The notes under the pieces: model-generated | Told to the model about the DNA's origin: nothing | Databases searched by the model: none | Seen by the model: the letters and a program-made list of their open reading frames with translations, nothing else | NCBI GenBank assembly: GCA_029856375.1 | Contig: JAHQWX010000179.1 | Span: forward strand, 1-5,052 | DNA: 5,052 nt | Direction of reading: 5' to 3' | Source: Promethearchaeia archaeon | GTDB taxonomy: Archaea > Asgardarchaeota > Lokiarchaeia > Sigyniarchaeales > SOKP01 | Part shown: piece by piece, positions 1 to 5,052 of the stretch | Numbering within the stretch: the stretch's first letter is position 1 | Layout of the letters: each line of letters begins with the position of its first letter | Program-made: the position numbers and the translations under genes

Positions 1-957
1 GGGGATGAAGTTATAGTGTCAGATTATACTTTTGTTGCATCTGGCTCGGCCGTCGTCGCAACTAACGCGGTTCCCATATTCTGCGACATCGATCCAGAAA
101 CTTTAGTGATGGATGTGAATAAAGTGGAGGAATTAATCACTGTAAGAACTAAAGCAATTGTTCCCGTTCATTTAGGAGGTAATCCTGTGGAGATGGATCG
201 GCTGATGGAAATCGCTGAAAAACGCGATTTGAAGGTGGTAGAAGATTGCGCTCACGCCCACGGGAGTCGTTATAAGGGAAAGAGACTAGGAAATTGGGGC
301 CACGCAGGAACTTTCAGCTTCCAAGCGTCTAAAGTTTTAACTGCCGGGGAAGGCGGGGCGATAATCGCGAACGATGTCGATCTTGCCGATTTAATGTACT
401 CAATTAGCGACTGCGGGAGAAATAAAAACGAATATTTCTATGATCACTTTCGGTATGGAACGAACTATAGAATGAGCGAGTATCAAGGAGCAATTTTACG
501 TACACAACTGAAAAAATTCCCCGAACAACACAAATTGAGGAACGAGCACGCAAAATACTTTATGGAAAAATTGAACGCGATTGATGGGATTCGCGTAATG
601 AAATCCACTCCAGGCACCGACGAGTTGGGGTGGTATGTGTACCCGATCGTATTTGAGCCGGAAAAATTCGGAGGAATGACAAAAGCAGAGTTTTACAAAA
701 AGCTAAACGACAACGGCATCCCGACTGACGATTGTTATCCTCCATTACACGGCTTAGATTGCTTTAAAAATGTTGATTTAAGAAAAGGAATGGATTATAG
801 TAATGCTAACTGGGGTGGAATGAAAAGCGATGATAGAAATTTCCCAGTAGTCTCAGATATTTTTTCGAGAAGCGTAGAGTTCCCACACGAGATGCTTTTA
901 GCGTCGAAGGATCAGCTTGACTGGGTTGTTGAATTTATCAAGTCTTTGAAAAATTAA
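1..957 (+). CDS. DegT/DnrJ/EryC1/StrS-family PLP-dependent sugar aminotransferase (5'-truncated)
   Basis: The frame is open from base 1. The GTG at 16 is not the start, because the codons before it read GDEVI, giving the family's GDEVIV-S motif with no break. The family is usually 360-400 residues, so roughly 60-70 N-terminal residues lie outside the window. These enzymes move an amino group, usually from glutamate or glutamine, onto a keto-sugar or keto-cyclitol in the cytoplasm. Visible hallmarks are the PLP-ring-binding segment EDCAHAHGSRYKG (Asp codon 244-246), the Schiff-base lysine in FSFQASKVLTAGEGGAI (Lys codon 331-333), and NYRMSEYQGAIL with the usual arginine. The C-terminal PPLH and EFPHEMLL segments are also typical, and the C terminus is complete. 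The segment around the lysine resembles the AHBA-synthase/scyllo-inosose aminotransferase branch, but the substrate cannot be read from sequence. The next gene is 72 bases downstream and has its own promoter-like sequence. Confidence 0.95.
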   Translation, partial: GDEVIVSDYTFVASGSAVVATNAVPIFCDIDPETLVMDVNKVEELITVRTKAIVPVHLGGNPVEMDRLMEIAEKRDLKVVEDCAHAHGSRYKGKRLGNWGHAGTFSFQASKVLTAGEGGAIIANDVDLADLMYSISDCGRNKNEYFYDHFRYGTNYRMSEYQGAILRTQLKKFPEQHKLRNEHAKYFMEKLNAIDGIRVMKSTPGTDELGWYVYPIVFEPEKFGGMTKAEFYKKLNDNGIPTDDCYPPLHGLDCFKNVDLRKGMDYSNANWGGMKSDDRNFPVVSDIFSRSVEFPHEMLLASKDQLDWVVEFIKSLKN

Positions 958-993
958 ATTTATATTATAAAAGCTTTACAATAACATTATAAG
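958..993 (+). promoter_or_regulatory. Putative archaeal promoter (one or two TATA-like boxes) for the gene at 1030
   Basis: Right after the aminotransferase stop there is a TATA-like box (TTTATATTATAAAAG, 959-973). A second one, CATTATAAG, is at 985-993. The first would place transcript start near 990, with a leader of about 40 bases. The second would place it near 1015, with a short leader. No convincing Shine-Dalgarno sequence precedes the ATG at 1030, which favours a short leader and the second box. The DNA is AT-rich, so chance matches are possible. Confidence 0.4.
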
Positions 994-1029
994 AGTACTT
1001 AAGTATCTGAATAATGGATTTGAACGAAT

Positions 1030-1380
1030 ATGACCGAAGAAAAACACGAATCTTTAATGTTAAAGTGGAACGAAGAAGCGGGACAATTCCAACCGGTTAA
1101 ATCCGACGAGGAAATGAACGATGGTATCTTTATGGATCTCAATGTAGAAAAAAAGAGGTGGAAGTACTTCTATATCGACGGTGCGTCGTTAATTTCGCGT
1201 CGAACTGCTCTCAGAAGCGCAAACGGAATTGCAAAAACTGGATATGTCCATCCTGACGACAATGTTAGGTACGGTGCGAATTGTGCTTTAAAACAAGATA
1301 AAGATCCTCACGAAGACATGCCCGATAACCTCAGAGTAGCACAACGTAAGTGGTACAAAGGAGAATATAAGCAATATTAA
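1030..1380 (+). CDS. Small soluble protein of unknown function (116 aa)
   Basis: I do not recognise the family. The protein begins at ATG 1030 and ends in TAA. It has no signal peptide or membrane segment, and it is strongly charged. The N-terminal 40 residues are acidic (LKWNEEAGQFQPV, then SDEEMND). A basic core follows at about residues 42-90, with KRWKYFYIDGASLISRR, then LRSANGIAKTGYV and NVRYGANCALK. The RR-x(3)-R-x-AN-x-IAKTGY stretch could form a short basic helix followed by a turn, compatible with binding nucleic acid or a phosphate-bearing ligand, but this is only inference. The C terminus is basic and aromatic (RKWYKGEYKQY). Evidence that it is real: normal codon use, a promoter-like sequence upstream, a T-run terminator just after the stop, and a tidy fit between neighbours. 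A longer form starting upstream is unlikely, since the ATG at 1014 is out of frame. Confidence 0.75.
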   Translation: MTEEKHESLMLKWNEEAGQFQPVKSDEEMNDGIFMDLNVEKKRWKYFYIDGASLISRRTALRSANGIAKTGYVHPDDNVRYGANCALKQDKDPHEDMPDNLRVAQRKWYKGEYKQY

Positions 1381-1384
1381 CTCC

Positions 1385-1392
1385 TTTTTTTT
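1385..1392 (+). terminator. T-run terminator after the 116-aa gene
   Basis: Eight consecutive T's begin five bases after the TAA stop and are followed by further pyrimidine-rich sequence to about 1408. Archaeal transcription typically stops at such non-template-strand T-runs without needing a hairpin. It lies in the 46-base gap between two convergent genes, where a stop signal is expected. The minus-strand gene ending at 1427 shows no comparable T-run in its own direction, only a weak TTTT-rich patch. Confidence 0.55.
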
Positions 1393-1426
1393 AATTTCCT
1401 TTCTTTCATGGAGCTTTTAAGCAAAA

Positions 1427-2122
1427 TTACGACCTTCTTAATCTCATTCCTAGAAATATCATTATTACACCAAAAATAGCAATAATGTGAGAAATTAAGC
1501 CTTGAACGACTGGATCCGTTTCTCCTGCTAATGAAGGGATTATAAAACCTACTATTTGCACCAACCAACCCAAAGCAGTTAGAATCGCTGATTTTCTTAC
1601 CACTCCGCTCGATTTTATAGCAACTCGAAAATATATCGAAAGAAAACCAGCGATCATTAAAAGCAATCCCACCGCAATAAATATAGTAACGAATGTTATC
1701 GTATCTGGAACTATTATCCCTATTGGAAATATAATTAACATTATAATGCCAATCACTGTTAGATATGGTCTTTTCCAATTAAGAAAATATTTTTCTATAA
1801 CAAATATGAGTGGGATTAAGCTTGGGATAAGTAACACAATTGTAATTACCGTTTGTACCGGAATAACTGTTGTTAAAGCCCCGAGCTGAAGAATAAATCC
1901 CTCCTCCTTAGGTGGATAAATAGAAAAGTGTATATCAATTTCCGTTTGAAGGTAATTTATTAAGGAAAACAAGAAAAATAAGAAATACGCAAGGAAATAC
2001 TTCTGAGACACCTCTAGCTTATTCTTACGAGCATTTCTGTAATTAATTATGGCGTTTATTAAGAATACTACAAAAAATCCGATAAGAACCATTCTAATGA
2101 AAAAATCAATTATATCCCACAT
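1427..2122 (-). CDS. Seven-helix integral membrane protein of unknown function (231 aa)
   Basis: The protein is almost entirely membrane-embedded. Hydrophobic segments lie at about residues 9-28, 42-60, 87-109, 119-138, 141-166, 178-198 and 206-226. Positive charge concentrates in the loops YRNARKNK (28-35), NWKRP (115-119) and FRVAIKSSGVVRK (165-177), and in the C-terminal RLRRS. The acidic or neutral loops (59-82 and AGETDP) alternate with them. The positive-inside rule therefore gives an N-out, C-in, seven-helix topology. There is no soluble kinase, nuclease or transporter signature, and no retinal-type lysine that I can place with confidence. Similar stand-alone 7TM proteins, and the 7TM sensor halves of histidine kinases, are frequent in some archaea (general knowledge), so a sensory or scaffold role is possible but unproven. 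The ATG start has GGGAG ten bases upstream. The gene lies downstream of the oxidoreductase on the same strand, 144 bases away, with its own promoter-like region. Confidence 0.85.
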   Translation of the reverse strand: MWDIIDFFIRMVLIGFFVVFLINAIINYRNARKNKLEVSQKYFLAYFLFFLFSLINYLQTEIDIHFSIYPPKEEGFILQLGALTTVIPVQTVITIVLLIPSLIPLIFVIEKYFLNWKRPYLTVIGIIMLIIFPIGIIVPDTITFVTIFIAVGLLLMIAGFLSIYFRVAIKSSGVVRKSAILTALGWLVQIVGFIIPSLAGETDPVVQGLISHIIAIFGVIMIFLGMRLRRS

Positions 2123-2132
2123 CTTTATTAGT

Positions 2133-2137
2133 CTCCC
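2133..2137 (-). promoter_or_regulatory. Possible Shine-Dalgarno site for the seven-helix protein
   Basis: The minus strand reads GGGAG, ten bases before the ATG whose complement is at 2120-2122. The spacing is a little longer than ideal, so this supports the chosen start without proving it. Confidence 0.4.
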
Positions 2138-2148
2138 AAAAAAGTTAT

Positions 2149-2163
2149 ATTAGTAATACTAAT
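2149..2163 (-). promoter_or_regulatory. 15-base palindrome, operator-like, in the promoter of the seven-helix gene
   Basis: The plus strand reads ATTAGTA-A-TACTAAT: two perfect 7-base arms around one central base at 2156. It lies between the TATA-like box (2168-2176) and the ribosome-binding site (2133-2137), next to the predicted transcript start at about 2147. That is the position where archaeal repressors commonly block RNA polymerase. The regulator is unknown, and strand is assigned from the gene it would control. Confidence 0.45.
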
Positions 2164-2167
2164 TCAA

Positions 2168-2176
2168 CTTAAATAG
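2168..2176 (-). promoter_or_regulatory. TATA-like box for the seven-helix gene
   Basis: On the minus strand this reads CTATTTAAG, preceded by a purine-rich GCAAAAT that could serve as the TFB-recognition element. Further upstream is an unbroken purine tract (complement of 2185-2203, with eight A's). Transcript start would fall about 25 bases downstream, near 2147, leaving a leader of about 25 bases that includes the GGGAG site. The 2123-2266 gap holds no gene that I can see. Confidence 0.4.
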
Positions 2177-2266
2177 ATTTTGCACTTTCTTTCTCTTTTT
2201 TTTGCCTTTTATCCAAGTCTATTTCGCGCAAATAATAATAAATTAGAATTCAAACGCTCCTAATTT

Positions 2267-3307
2267 TTAGACCTTTTCAATCTTTCCCGATTCTGCGGAC
2301 TTGTACATAGCCTCAACGATGTTTAAAATCGTTAATCCATACCTTCCATCCGTTAAGGAATCATTTCCAGATTCTATGCATTCTACAAAATGCTTAATTT
2401 CCTGGGGATATCCAAAAGTCCAACCTTCCTCTGGGACTGGGAACGTCCATCCCTTAGTTGAGCCCGCTTTTTCTACGGCGTAGCCATAACCTTTCTCCGA
2501 ATATGTTTTAATTGGTGTCATCCTAGTTGGATTCACTGTAATTTCTCCTTCTGTACCGTACAATTCGAATAGCATTTGATACCCTCCGGGCGCGCACCAC
2601 GACTCTTCGATCACAACTTGCGCTCCGCTCGCGAAATATAATACTCCTACGGCGTTATCTTCGACTTCGCACTTTCCGAATTTCCCCCTATCTGGCATAG
2701 TAGTCGTTGTTTGACAGAATACCTTTTCAACATCGGTATCTAAATACCACACTAAGCACGCGATATCGTGTATCCCCAGGTCTAATAGGGCTCCGCCCCC
2801 AGCTTTGTCTGTCTTGTAAAACCACTCGGAATGCGGGCCGCTATGGTGCTCTTTTCCGCGCCCCATATAAATCTCTCCTAATCCTCCCTCTTCTATTATT
2901 TTTTTTACTTTCGAGAAAGAAGGCGCGTACATGTTGTTTTCGCAGTAAAAAACCTTCTTTTTAGCTTTCCTTGCGGCCATAAGCATCTTTTTGCCCTCGT
3001 CTACCGTTCTTGCGAGCGGTTTCTCTACTAAAATGTGCTTACCAGAGTTCACTACCTCTATGGCAACACCCTTATGCAAGTAATTAGGAAGGCATAGAGA
3101 GACGACATCTAAATCTAATTCCAGCATTTTCTTGTAATCTTTGTACGGATTTCCGGGTACATTGTATTTTTTCATGAGTTCCTTCGCTTCATCGCTTAAT
3201 AACGAAGAAATCGCCGAGATTTCGACATTTGGCAACAGGCTATACCCATAACAGTGATGTTCGGCTATAAAACCGGATCCTATCACGCCAACCTTTATTT
3301 TTTCCAC
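2267..3307 (-). CDS. Gfo/Idh/MocA-family NAD(P)-dependent oxidoreductase (346 aa)
   Basis: This cytoplasmic dehydrogenase family oxidises or reduces a hydroxyl/keto group on sugars, cyclitols (inositol-type) or related compounds. Length is normal for the family. The N-terminal Rossmann fold opens with KVGVIGSGFIAEHH (GxGxxA at residues 10-15). The catalytic lysine is in the classic VEKPLAR motif (E95-K96-P97). The C-terminal domain carries GGGALLDLGIHDIACLVWYL (170-189), whose Asp176 and His180 complete the usual Lys-Asp-His catalytic set. The C-terminal DGRYGLTILNIVEAMYKSAESGK is also typical. The start is GTG (complement of 3305-3307): an in-frame TGA lies six codons upstream (complement of 3323-3325), and a strong Shine-Dalgarno site is seven bases away. 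Substrate is not determinable from sequence. With an aminotransferase and a glycoside-hydrolase-like gene nearby, a sugar or aminocyclitol route is plausible. It diverges from the Lin0512-family gene across 117 bases. Confidence 0.95.
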   Translation of the reverse strand: MEKIKVGVIGSGFIAEHHCYGYSLLPNVEISAISSLLSDEAKELMKKYNVPGNPYKDYKKMLELDLDVVSLCLPNYLHKGVAIEVVNSGKHILVEKPLARTVDEGKKMLMAARKAKKKVFYCENNMYAPSFSKVKKIIEEGGLGEIYMGRGKEHHSGPHSEWFYKTDKAGGGALLDLGIHDIACLVWYLDTDVEKVFCQTTTTMPDRGKFGKCEVEDNAVGVLYFASGAQVVIEESWCAPGGYQMLFELYGTEGEITVNPTRMTPIKTYSEKGYGYAVEKAGSTKGWTFPVPEEGWTFGYPQEIKHFVECIESGNDSLTDGRYGLTILNIVEAMYKSAESGKIEKV

Positions 3308-3313
3308 GGTTTT

Positions 3314-3320
3314 TCCCTCT
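3314..3320 (-). promoter_or_regulatory. Shine-Dalgarno site that supports the GTG start of the oxidoreductase
   Basis: The minus strand reads AGAGGGA, with its GAGGG core seven bases before the GTG codon. It is the best ribosome-binding site in the window. Together with the in-frame TGA just upstream, it fixes the non-ATG start. Confidence 0.7.
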
Positions 3321-3326
3321 AATCAA

Positions 3327-3364
3327 GATTAAAATATTTCTTGCGATTTATTAATATTTTAATC
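3327..3364. repeat. 12-base perfect inverted repeat in the divergent intergenic region
   Basis: The left arm GATTAAAATATT (3327-3338) is exactly complementary to the right arm AATATTTTAATC (3353-3364), with a 14-base spacer; arm centres are 26 bases apart. The repeat lies upstream of the minus-strand oxidoreductase and in the space shared with the divergent plus-strand Lin0512 gene. Read on the minus strand, the right arm contains TTAAAATATT, a plausible TATA box 46-57 bases before the GTG. The left arm would then cover the transcript start near 3331. A dimeric regulator or looped repressor could bind here, but the arms are all A/T except for one base each, so chance is a real alternative. 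Confidence 0.45.
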
Positions 3365-3370
3365 CAATTG

Positions 3371-3380
3371 TTTATTATTT
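3371..3380 (+). promoter_or_regulatory. Weak TATA-like box for the Lin0512-family gene
   Basis: TTTATTATTT lies about 50 bases before the ATG at 3425, giving a predicted leader of about 28 bases. No good Shine-Dalgarno sequence is visible before this ATG (only GTCAGAG). An alternative box at ACTATAAG (3405-3412) is too close to the ATG for a normal start. Low certainty in such AT-rich DNA. Confidence 0.25.
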
Positions 3381-3424
3381 TTTGCACGTAAATCAAAATT
3401 AAAGACTATAAGTGGTCAGAGAAA

Positions 3425-3802
3425 ATGGTTGAGAAAAGATTTATTGTCGAAATTGGAATGGGCGTCGATCAACACGGACACGAGGACGATTGCACGAAAG
3501 CCGCCCAAAAAGCCATCAAAAACGCGATCTCGCACAACTCGCTTCCCGGGTTGTTAGAAATATGCGGATTAAAGAAACCTGAAGATTTAATTAAGATGAA
3601 AGTTCACGTGAAAATTGGCGCTCCCTACCCAGATAAAATAAACCAAAAAAAAGCGCTTAAAGCCATTCCTTTTGGGCAGAAATCGATTGAGGTCGTTGAA
3701 GGAGGCTTAATTGCTAAGGGAGTAATGATAAAGGAGTTGGGAGATAATTCGGATAAAATCATTGTTTGTAATGCAGCGGTGACCGTATCAGTAGATTATT
3801 AA
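3425..3802 (+). CDS. Lin0512-family protein, function unknown (125 aa)
   Basis: Small soluble protein matching the Lin0512 family (TIGR02058 type), found across scattered bacteria, archaea and, with an extra N-terminal extension, plants. The family's invariant GxGxDxHG motif is present as GMGVDQHG at residues 11-18 (bases 3455-3478). It is followed by the expected DDCTKAAQKAIKNAI helix and the SLPGLLEICG segment. Two further typical parts are VHVKIGAPYPDKI (60-72), and a Gly-rich VEGGLIAKGV (91-100) leading into the final strands. Length is close to the usual 115-125 residues, so the gene is complete. The biochemical activity is not known to me. The conserved Asp and His could bind metal or take part in acid-base chemistry (inference). 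It is followed after 35 bases by the glycoside-hydrolase-like gene, which may be co-transcribed or have its own promoter. Confidence 0.93.
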   Translation: MVEKRFIVEIGMGVDQHGHEDDCTKAAQKAIKNAISHNSLPGLLEICGLKKPEDLIKMKVHVKIGAPYPDKINQKKALKAIPFGQKSIEVVEGGLIAKGVMIKELGDNSDKIIVCNAAVTVSVDY

Positions 3803-3805
3803 TTA

Positions 3806-3817
3806 TTTATTTAAAAT
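3806..3817 (+). promoter_or_regulatory. TATA-like box, probably giving a leaderless transcript of the hydrolase-like gene
   Basis: TTTATTTAAAAT is centred about 27 bases before the ATG at 3838, the spacing expected when archaeal transcription begins at or within a few bases of the start codon. No Shine-Dalgarno sequence lies between them (GCATTAAGAGATATT). It fills most of the 35-base gap after the Lin0512 stop, suggesting that the second gene can be expressed separately. Confidence 0.45.
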
Positions 3818-3837
3818 CACGAGCATTAAGAGATATT

Positions 3838-5052
3838 ATGGTAAAAGAGGTCGATTGGTCAAAATACATCTTAATGGATCCAAAAAAAGTAGATGTACTA
3901 CTAAATAGATTTGGGGTAAAAAAGATTTTTGGCATGAACGTGATGTTGGTAAGAGGTCCCTATGGCTTTAGAAAGTTAGATTACGAGTTTGCCAAAAATG
4001 ATATTAACATAAAAGAAGTATTGGATAGGATAGAAGAGTCCCATGTCAATGTCTTAGGATTAACAATTAAAGATACGGACGGAGCTTGTTTGTGGGATAC
4101 AAAGGTCGGATGGAATCCCACTGAAAGGGACCTGTTAGGAGAATTCTGTGACGCCGGGAAGGAACGAAACATAAAAATTATGGCGGTGCTCACGGCAATG
4201 AACGACGCGTACCAGGGGTATCTTCATCCCGAAAGAGTAAGCGTACACGGGAAAAACGGTAAAAAACTCGGAAGGGAGTATAAAAAAGGCGATATTTCTA
4301 CTCACGACGATGGAGAAATGAGAATTGATTTACCAAATGGTGTGTCTCTTGAAGAATATCAGAAAAAAATACCCTTCCTGACGGATAAAATTGACGAAAA
4401 AGTAGGCTCTTCTCGTGGCGCGCGAGGGCAGGGTTACATACCGCAGACGAGTTTTATGTGTCCAAATAGCAAACACACGGATTATCTACTAGAACTCACC
4501 AAGGAAGTTGTGAAGAGATACCCCATAATTGCGTTATTTCCTGATTATCTTAGATATGATGGTTCCTTTACAGATTTATGTGCCTGCGAACGATGCGTCT
4601 CGAAATTTCGAATTGAGTACGGAAAAGAACCGAAATTAATCAAAAGCGAACAATGGTACGACTTTAAAGCTGATACTATTGCTAATTTTGCTCAGCGGTT
4701 TCACGACACCGTTAAATCAATCAATCCCGATCTCATTACTGGATGGTTTCCTTTAACCGGACCTAAGAAATTTTTCTCAAGAAAGCGATTAGGCCAGGAC
4801 TGGGAGAAATTATCGTCAATTCTCGACTTTAACATTCCAATGATTTATCCATATCTCGTAGGAACTCACGATGATGGTTTTTTTTGGGGTACACTTGCAG
4901 ATTTGATGTATTGGTATTCGATAAGAAACATCAAAAGCCGAGGAAAAGATTTTGGGGACAAACCAGTTTTGGCGGTTACTAATTCTGTTGAGTGTAATGC
5001 AGAAGAAATGTTAAAAACATTGAGAACATTTGATTTTGGGTTGGGAATTGCT
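3838..5052 (+). CDS. Glycoside-hydrolase-like TIM-barrel protein, GHL6/GH29-like (3'-truncated)
   Basis: The frame is open from ATG 3838 to the window end: 405 codons without a stop, so the C terminus is missing. There is no signal peptide, so it is presumably cytoplasmic. The order of motifs fits hypothetical glycosyl-hydrolase families such as GHL6, with a fucosidase-like front half. LTIKDTDGACLW (75-86) resembles the K-HHDG-F-LW strand of GH29/GHL6. LLGEFCDAGKERNIKIMAVLT (99-119) is the next helix and strand. CPNSKHTDYLLEL (208-220) is a GHL6 hallmark. FPDYLRYDG (234-242) ends the central strand and offers Asp236 as candidate nucleophile. A cysteine cluster C-x-C-x(2)-C at 248-253, followed by FRIEYG, is common in this group and may bind metal. 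INPDLITGWFPLTG and DFNIPMIYPYL continue the barrel. Activity and substrate are not shown. The family contains many uncharacterised members, so a lyase or inactive role remains possible. Confidence 0.88.
   Translation, partial: MVKEVDWSKYILMDPKKVDVLLNRFGVKKIFGMNVMLVRGPYGFRKLDYEFAKNDINIKEVLDRIEESHVNVLGLTIKDTDGACLWDTKVGWNPTERDLLGEFCDAGKERNIKIMAVLTAMNDAYQGYLHPERVSVHGKNGKKLGREYKKGDISTHDDGEMRIDLPNGVSLEEYQKKIPFLTDKIDEKVGSSRGARGQGYIPQTSFMCPNSKHTDYLLELTKEVVKRYPIIALFPDYLRYDGSFTDLCACERCVSKFRIEYGKEPKLIKSEQWYDFKADTIANFAQRFHDTVKSINPDLITGWFPLTGPKKFFSRKRLGQDWEKLSSILDFNIPMIYPYLVGTHDDGFFWGTLADLMYWYSIRNIKSRGKDFGDKPVLAVTNSVECNAEEMLKTLRTFDFGLGIA

Noticed and set aside
16..18. GTG as the start codon of the aminotransferase
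   Set aside because: The frame continues upstream to base 1 and reads GDEVI, part of the conserved GDEVIV motif, so the gene begins outside the window.
560..745. Minus-strand open frame of 61 codons
   Set aside because: It lies wholly antisense to the well-supported aminotransferase and has no recognisable motif or promoter.
1014..1100. Short plus-strand frame from ATG 1014, overlapping the start of the 116-aa gene
   Set aside because: Only 28 codons, out of frame with the real gene, with no ribosome-binding site. It is not a credible leader peptide without conservation data.
1377..1778. Minus-strand open frame of 133 codons
   Set aside because: It overlaps the seven-helix protein in another frame of the same strand. 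Its composition is rich in Ser, Asn, Arg and Cys, as expected for an out-of-frame reading of a hydrophobic gene.
2185..2203. Plus-strand pyrimidine tract with eight T's, considered as a terminator
   Set aside because: No plus-strand gene ends nearby; both flanking genes are on the minus strand, where this tract reads as A-rich purines. It is more likely part of the upstream promoter region.
2301..2964. Two plus-strand open frames (2301-2483 and 2707-2964)
   Set aside because: Both are antisense to conserved parts of the oxidoreductase, including its catalytic GGG-LLDLGIH region, and look like shadows.
3981..4193. Minus-strand open frame of 70 codons
   Set aside because: Antisense to the conserved N-terminal part of the hydrolase-like gene, with no family resemblance.
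1..5052. CRISPR array, transposon ends, defence or phage system, tRNA
   Set aside because: I saw no spaced direct repeats, transposase or integrase motifs, phage structural genes, nuclease/ATPase defence pairs or tRNA-like clover-leaf sequence. The genes read as metabolic or unknown chromosomal genes.

Overview
The window is a compact, AT-rich piece of a prokaryotic chromosome, most likely archaeal. The best sequence support for an archaeon is a set of TATA-like boxes about 25 bases before presumed transcript starts. One of them sits at a spacing that implies a leaderless mRNA (3806-3817, before the gene at 3838). Start-proximal Shine-Dalgarno sites are mostly weak. The lineage cannot be fixed from this stretch. 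The 231-residue seven-helix protein and the small 116-residue protein remind me of poorly characterised proteins common in Asgard (Lokiarchaeia-type) genomes, but that is an impression and not a database result. I saw no RNA gene, insertion sequence, CRISPR array or phage gene. No gene-free stretch exceeds 150 bases.

Layout: (1) 1-957, plus strand: the C-terminal five-sixths of a DegT/DnrJ/EryC1/StrS PLP-dependent sugar aminotransferase, cut off by the window start. (2) 1030-1380, plus: a small soluble protein of unknown function, ending at a T-run terminator. (3) 1427-2122, minus, convergent with (2): a seven-helix membrane protein of unknown function, with a palindrome in its promoter region. 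(4) 2267-3307, minus: a complete Gfo/Idh/MocA-family NAD(P)-dependent oxidoreductase with a GTG start and a good Shine-Dalgarno site. (5) A 117-base divergent intergenic region with a 12-base inverted repeat. (6) 3425-3802, plus: a Lin0512-family protein with the family's GxGxDxHG motif. (7) 3838 to the window end, plus: a long open frame without a stop, encoding a cytoplasmic TIM-barrel glycoside-hydrolase-like protein of the GHL6/GH29-like type, truncated at its C terminus.

How the genes may work together: a sugar or cyclitol aminotransferase, a Gfo/Idh/MocA dehydrogenase and a glycoside-hydrolase-like protein within 5 kb suggest a carbohydrate-metabolism neighbourhood. In known pathways an oxidoreductase of the Gfo/Idh/MocA family makes a keto-sugar or keto-cyclitol that a DegT-family enzyme aminates. 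Here the two genes lie on opposite strands with two unrelated genes between them, so a shared pathway is only a hypothesis. Lin0512 and the hydrolase-like gene are 35 bases apart on the same strand and diverge from the oxidoreductase. The region looks more like ordinary, partly uncharacterised archaeal metabolism than a discrete new defence or mobile system. The most interesting unknowns are the Lin0512/GHL6-like pair, the seven-helix protein with its palindrome, and the small 116-residue protein.
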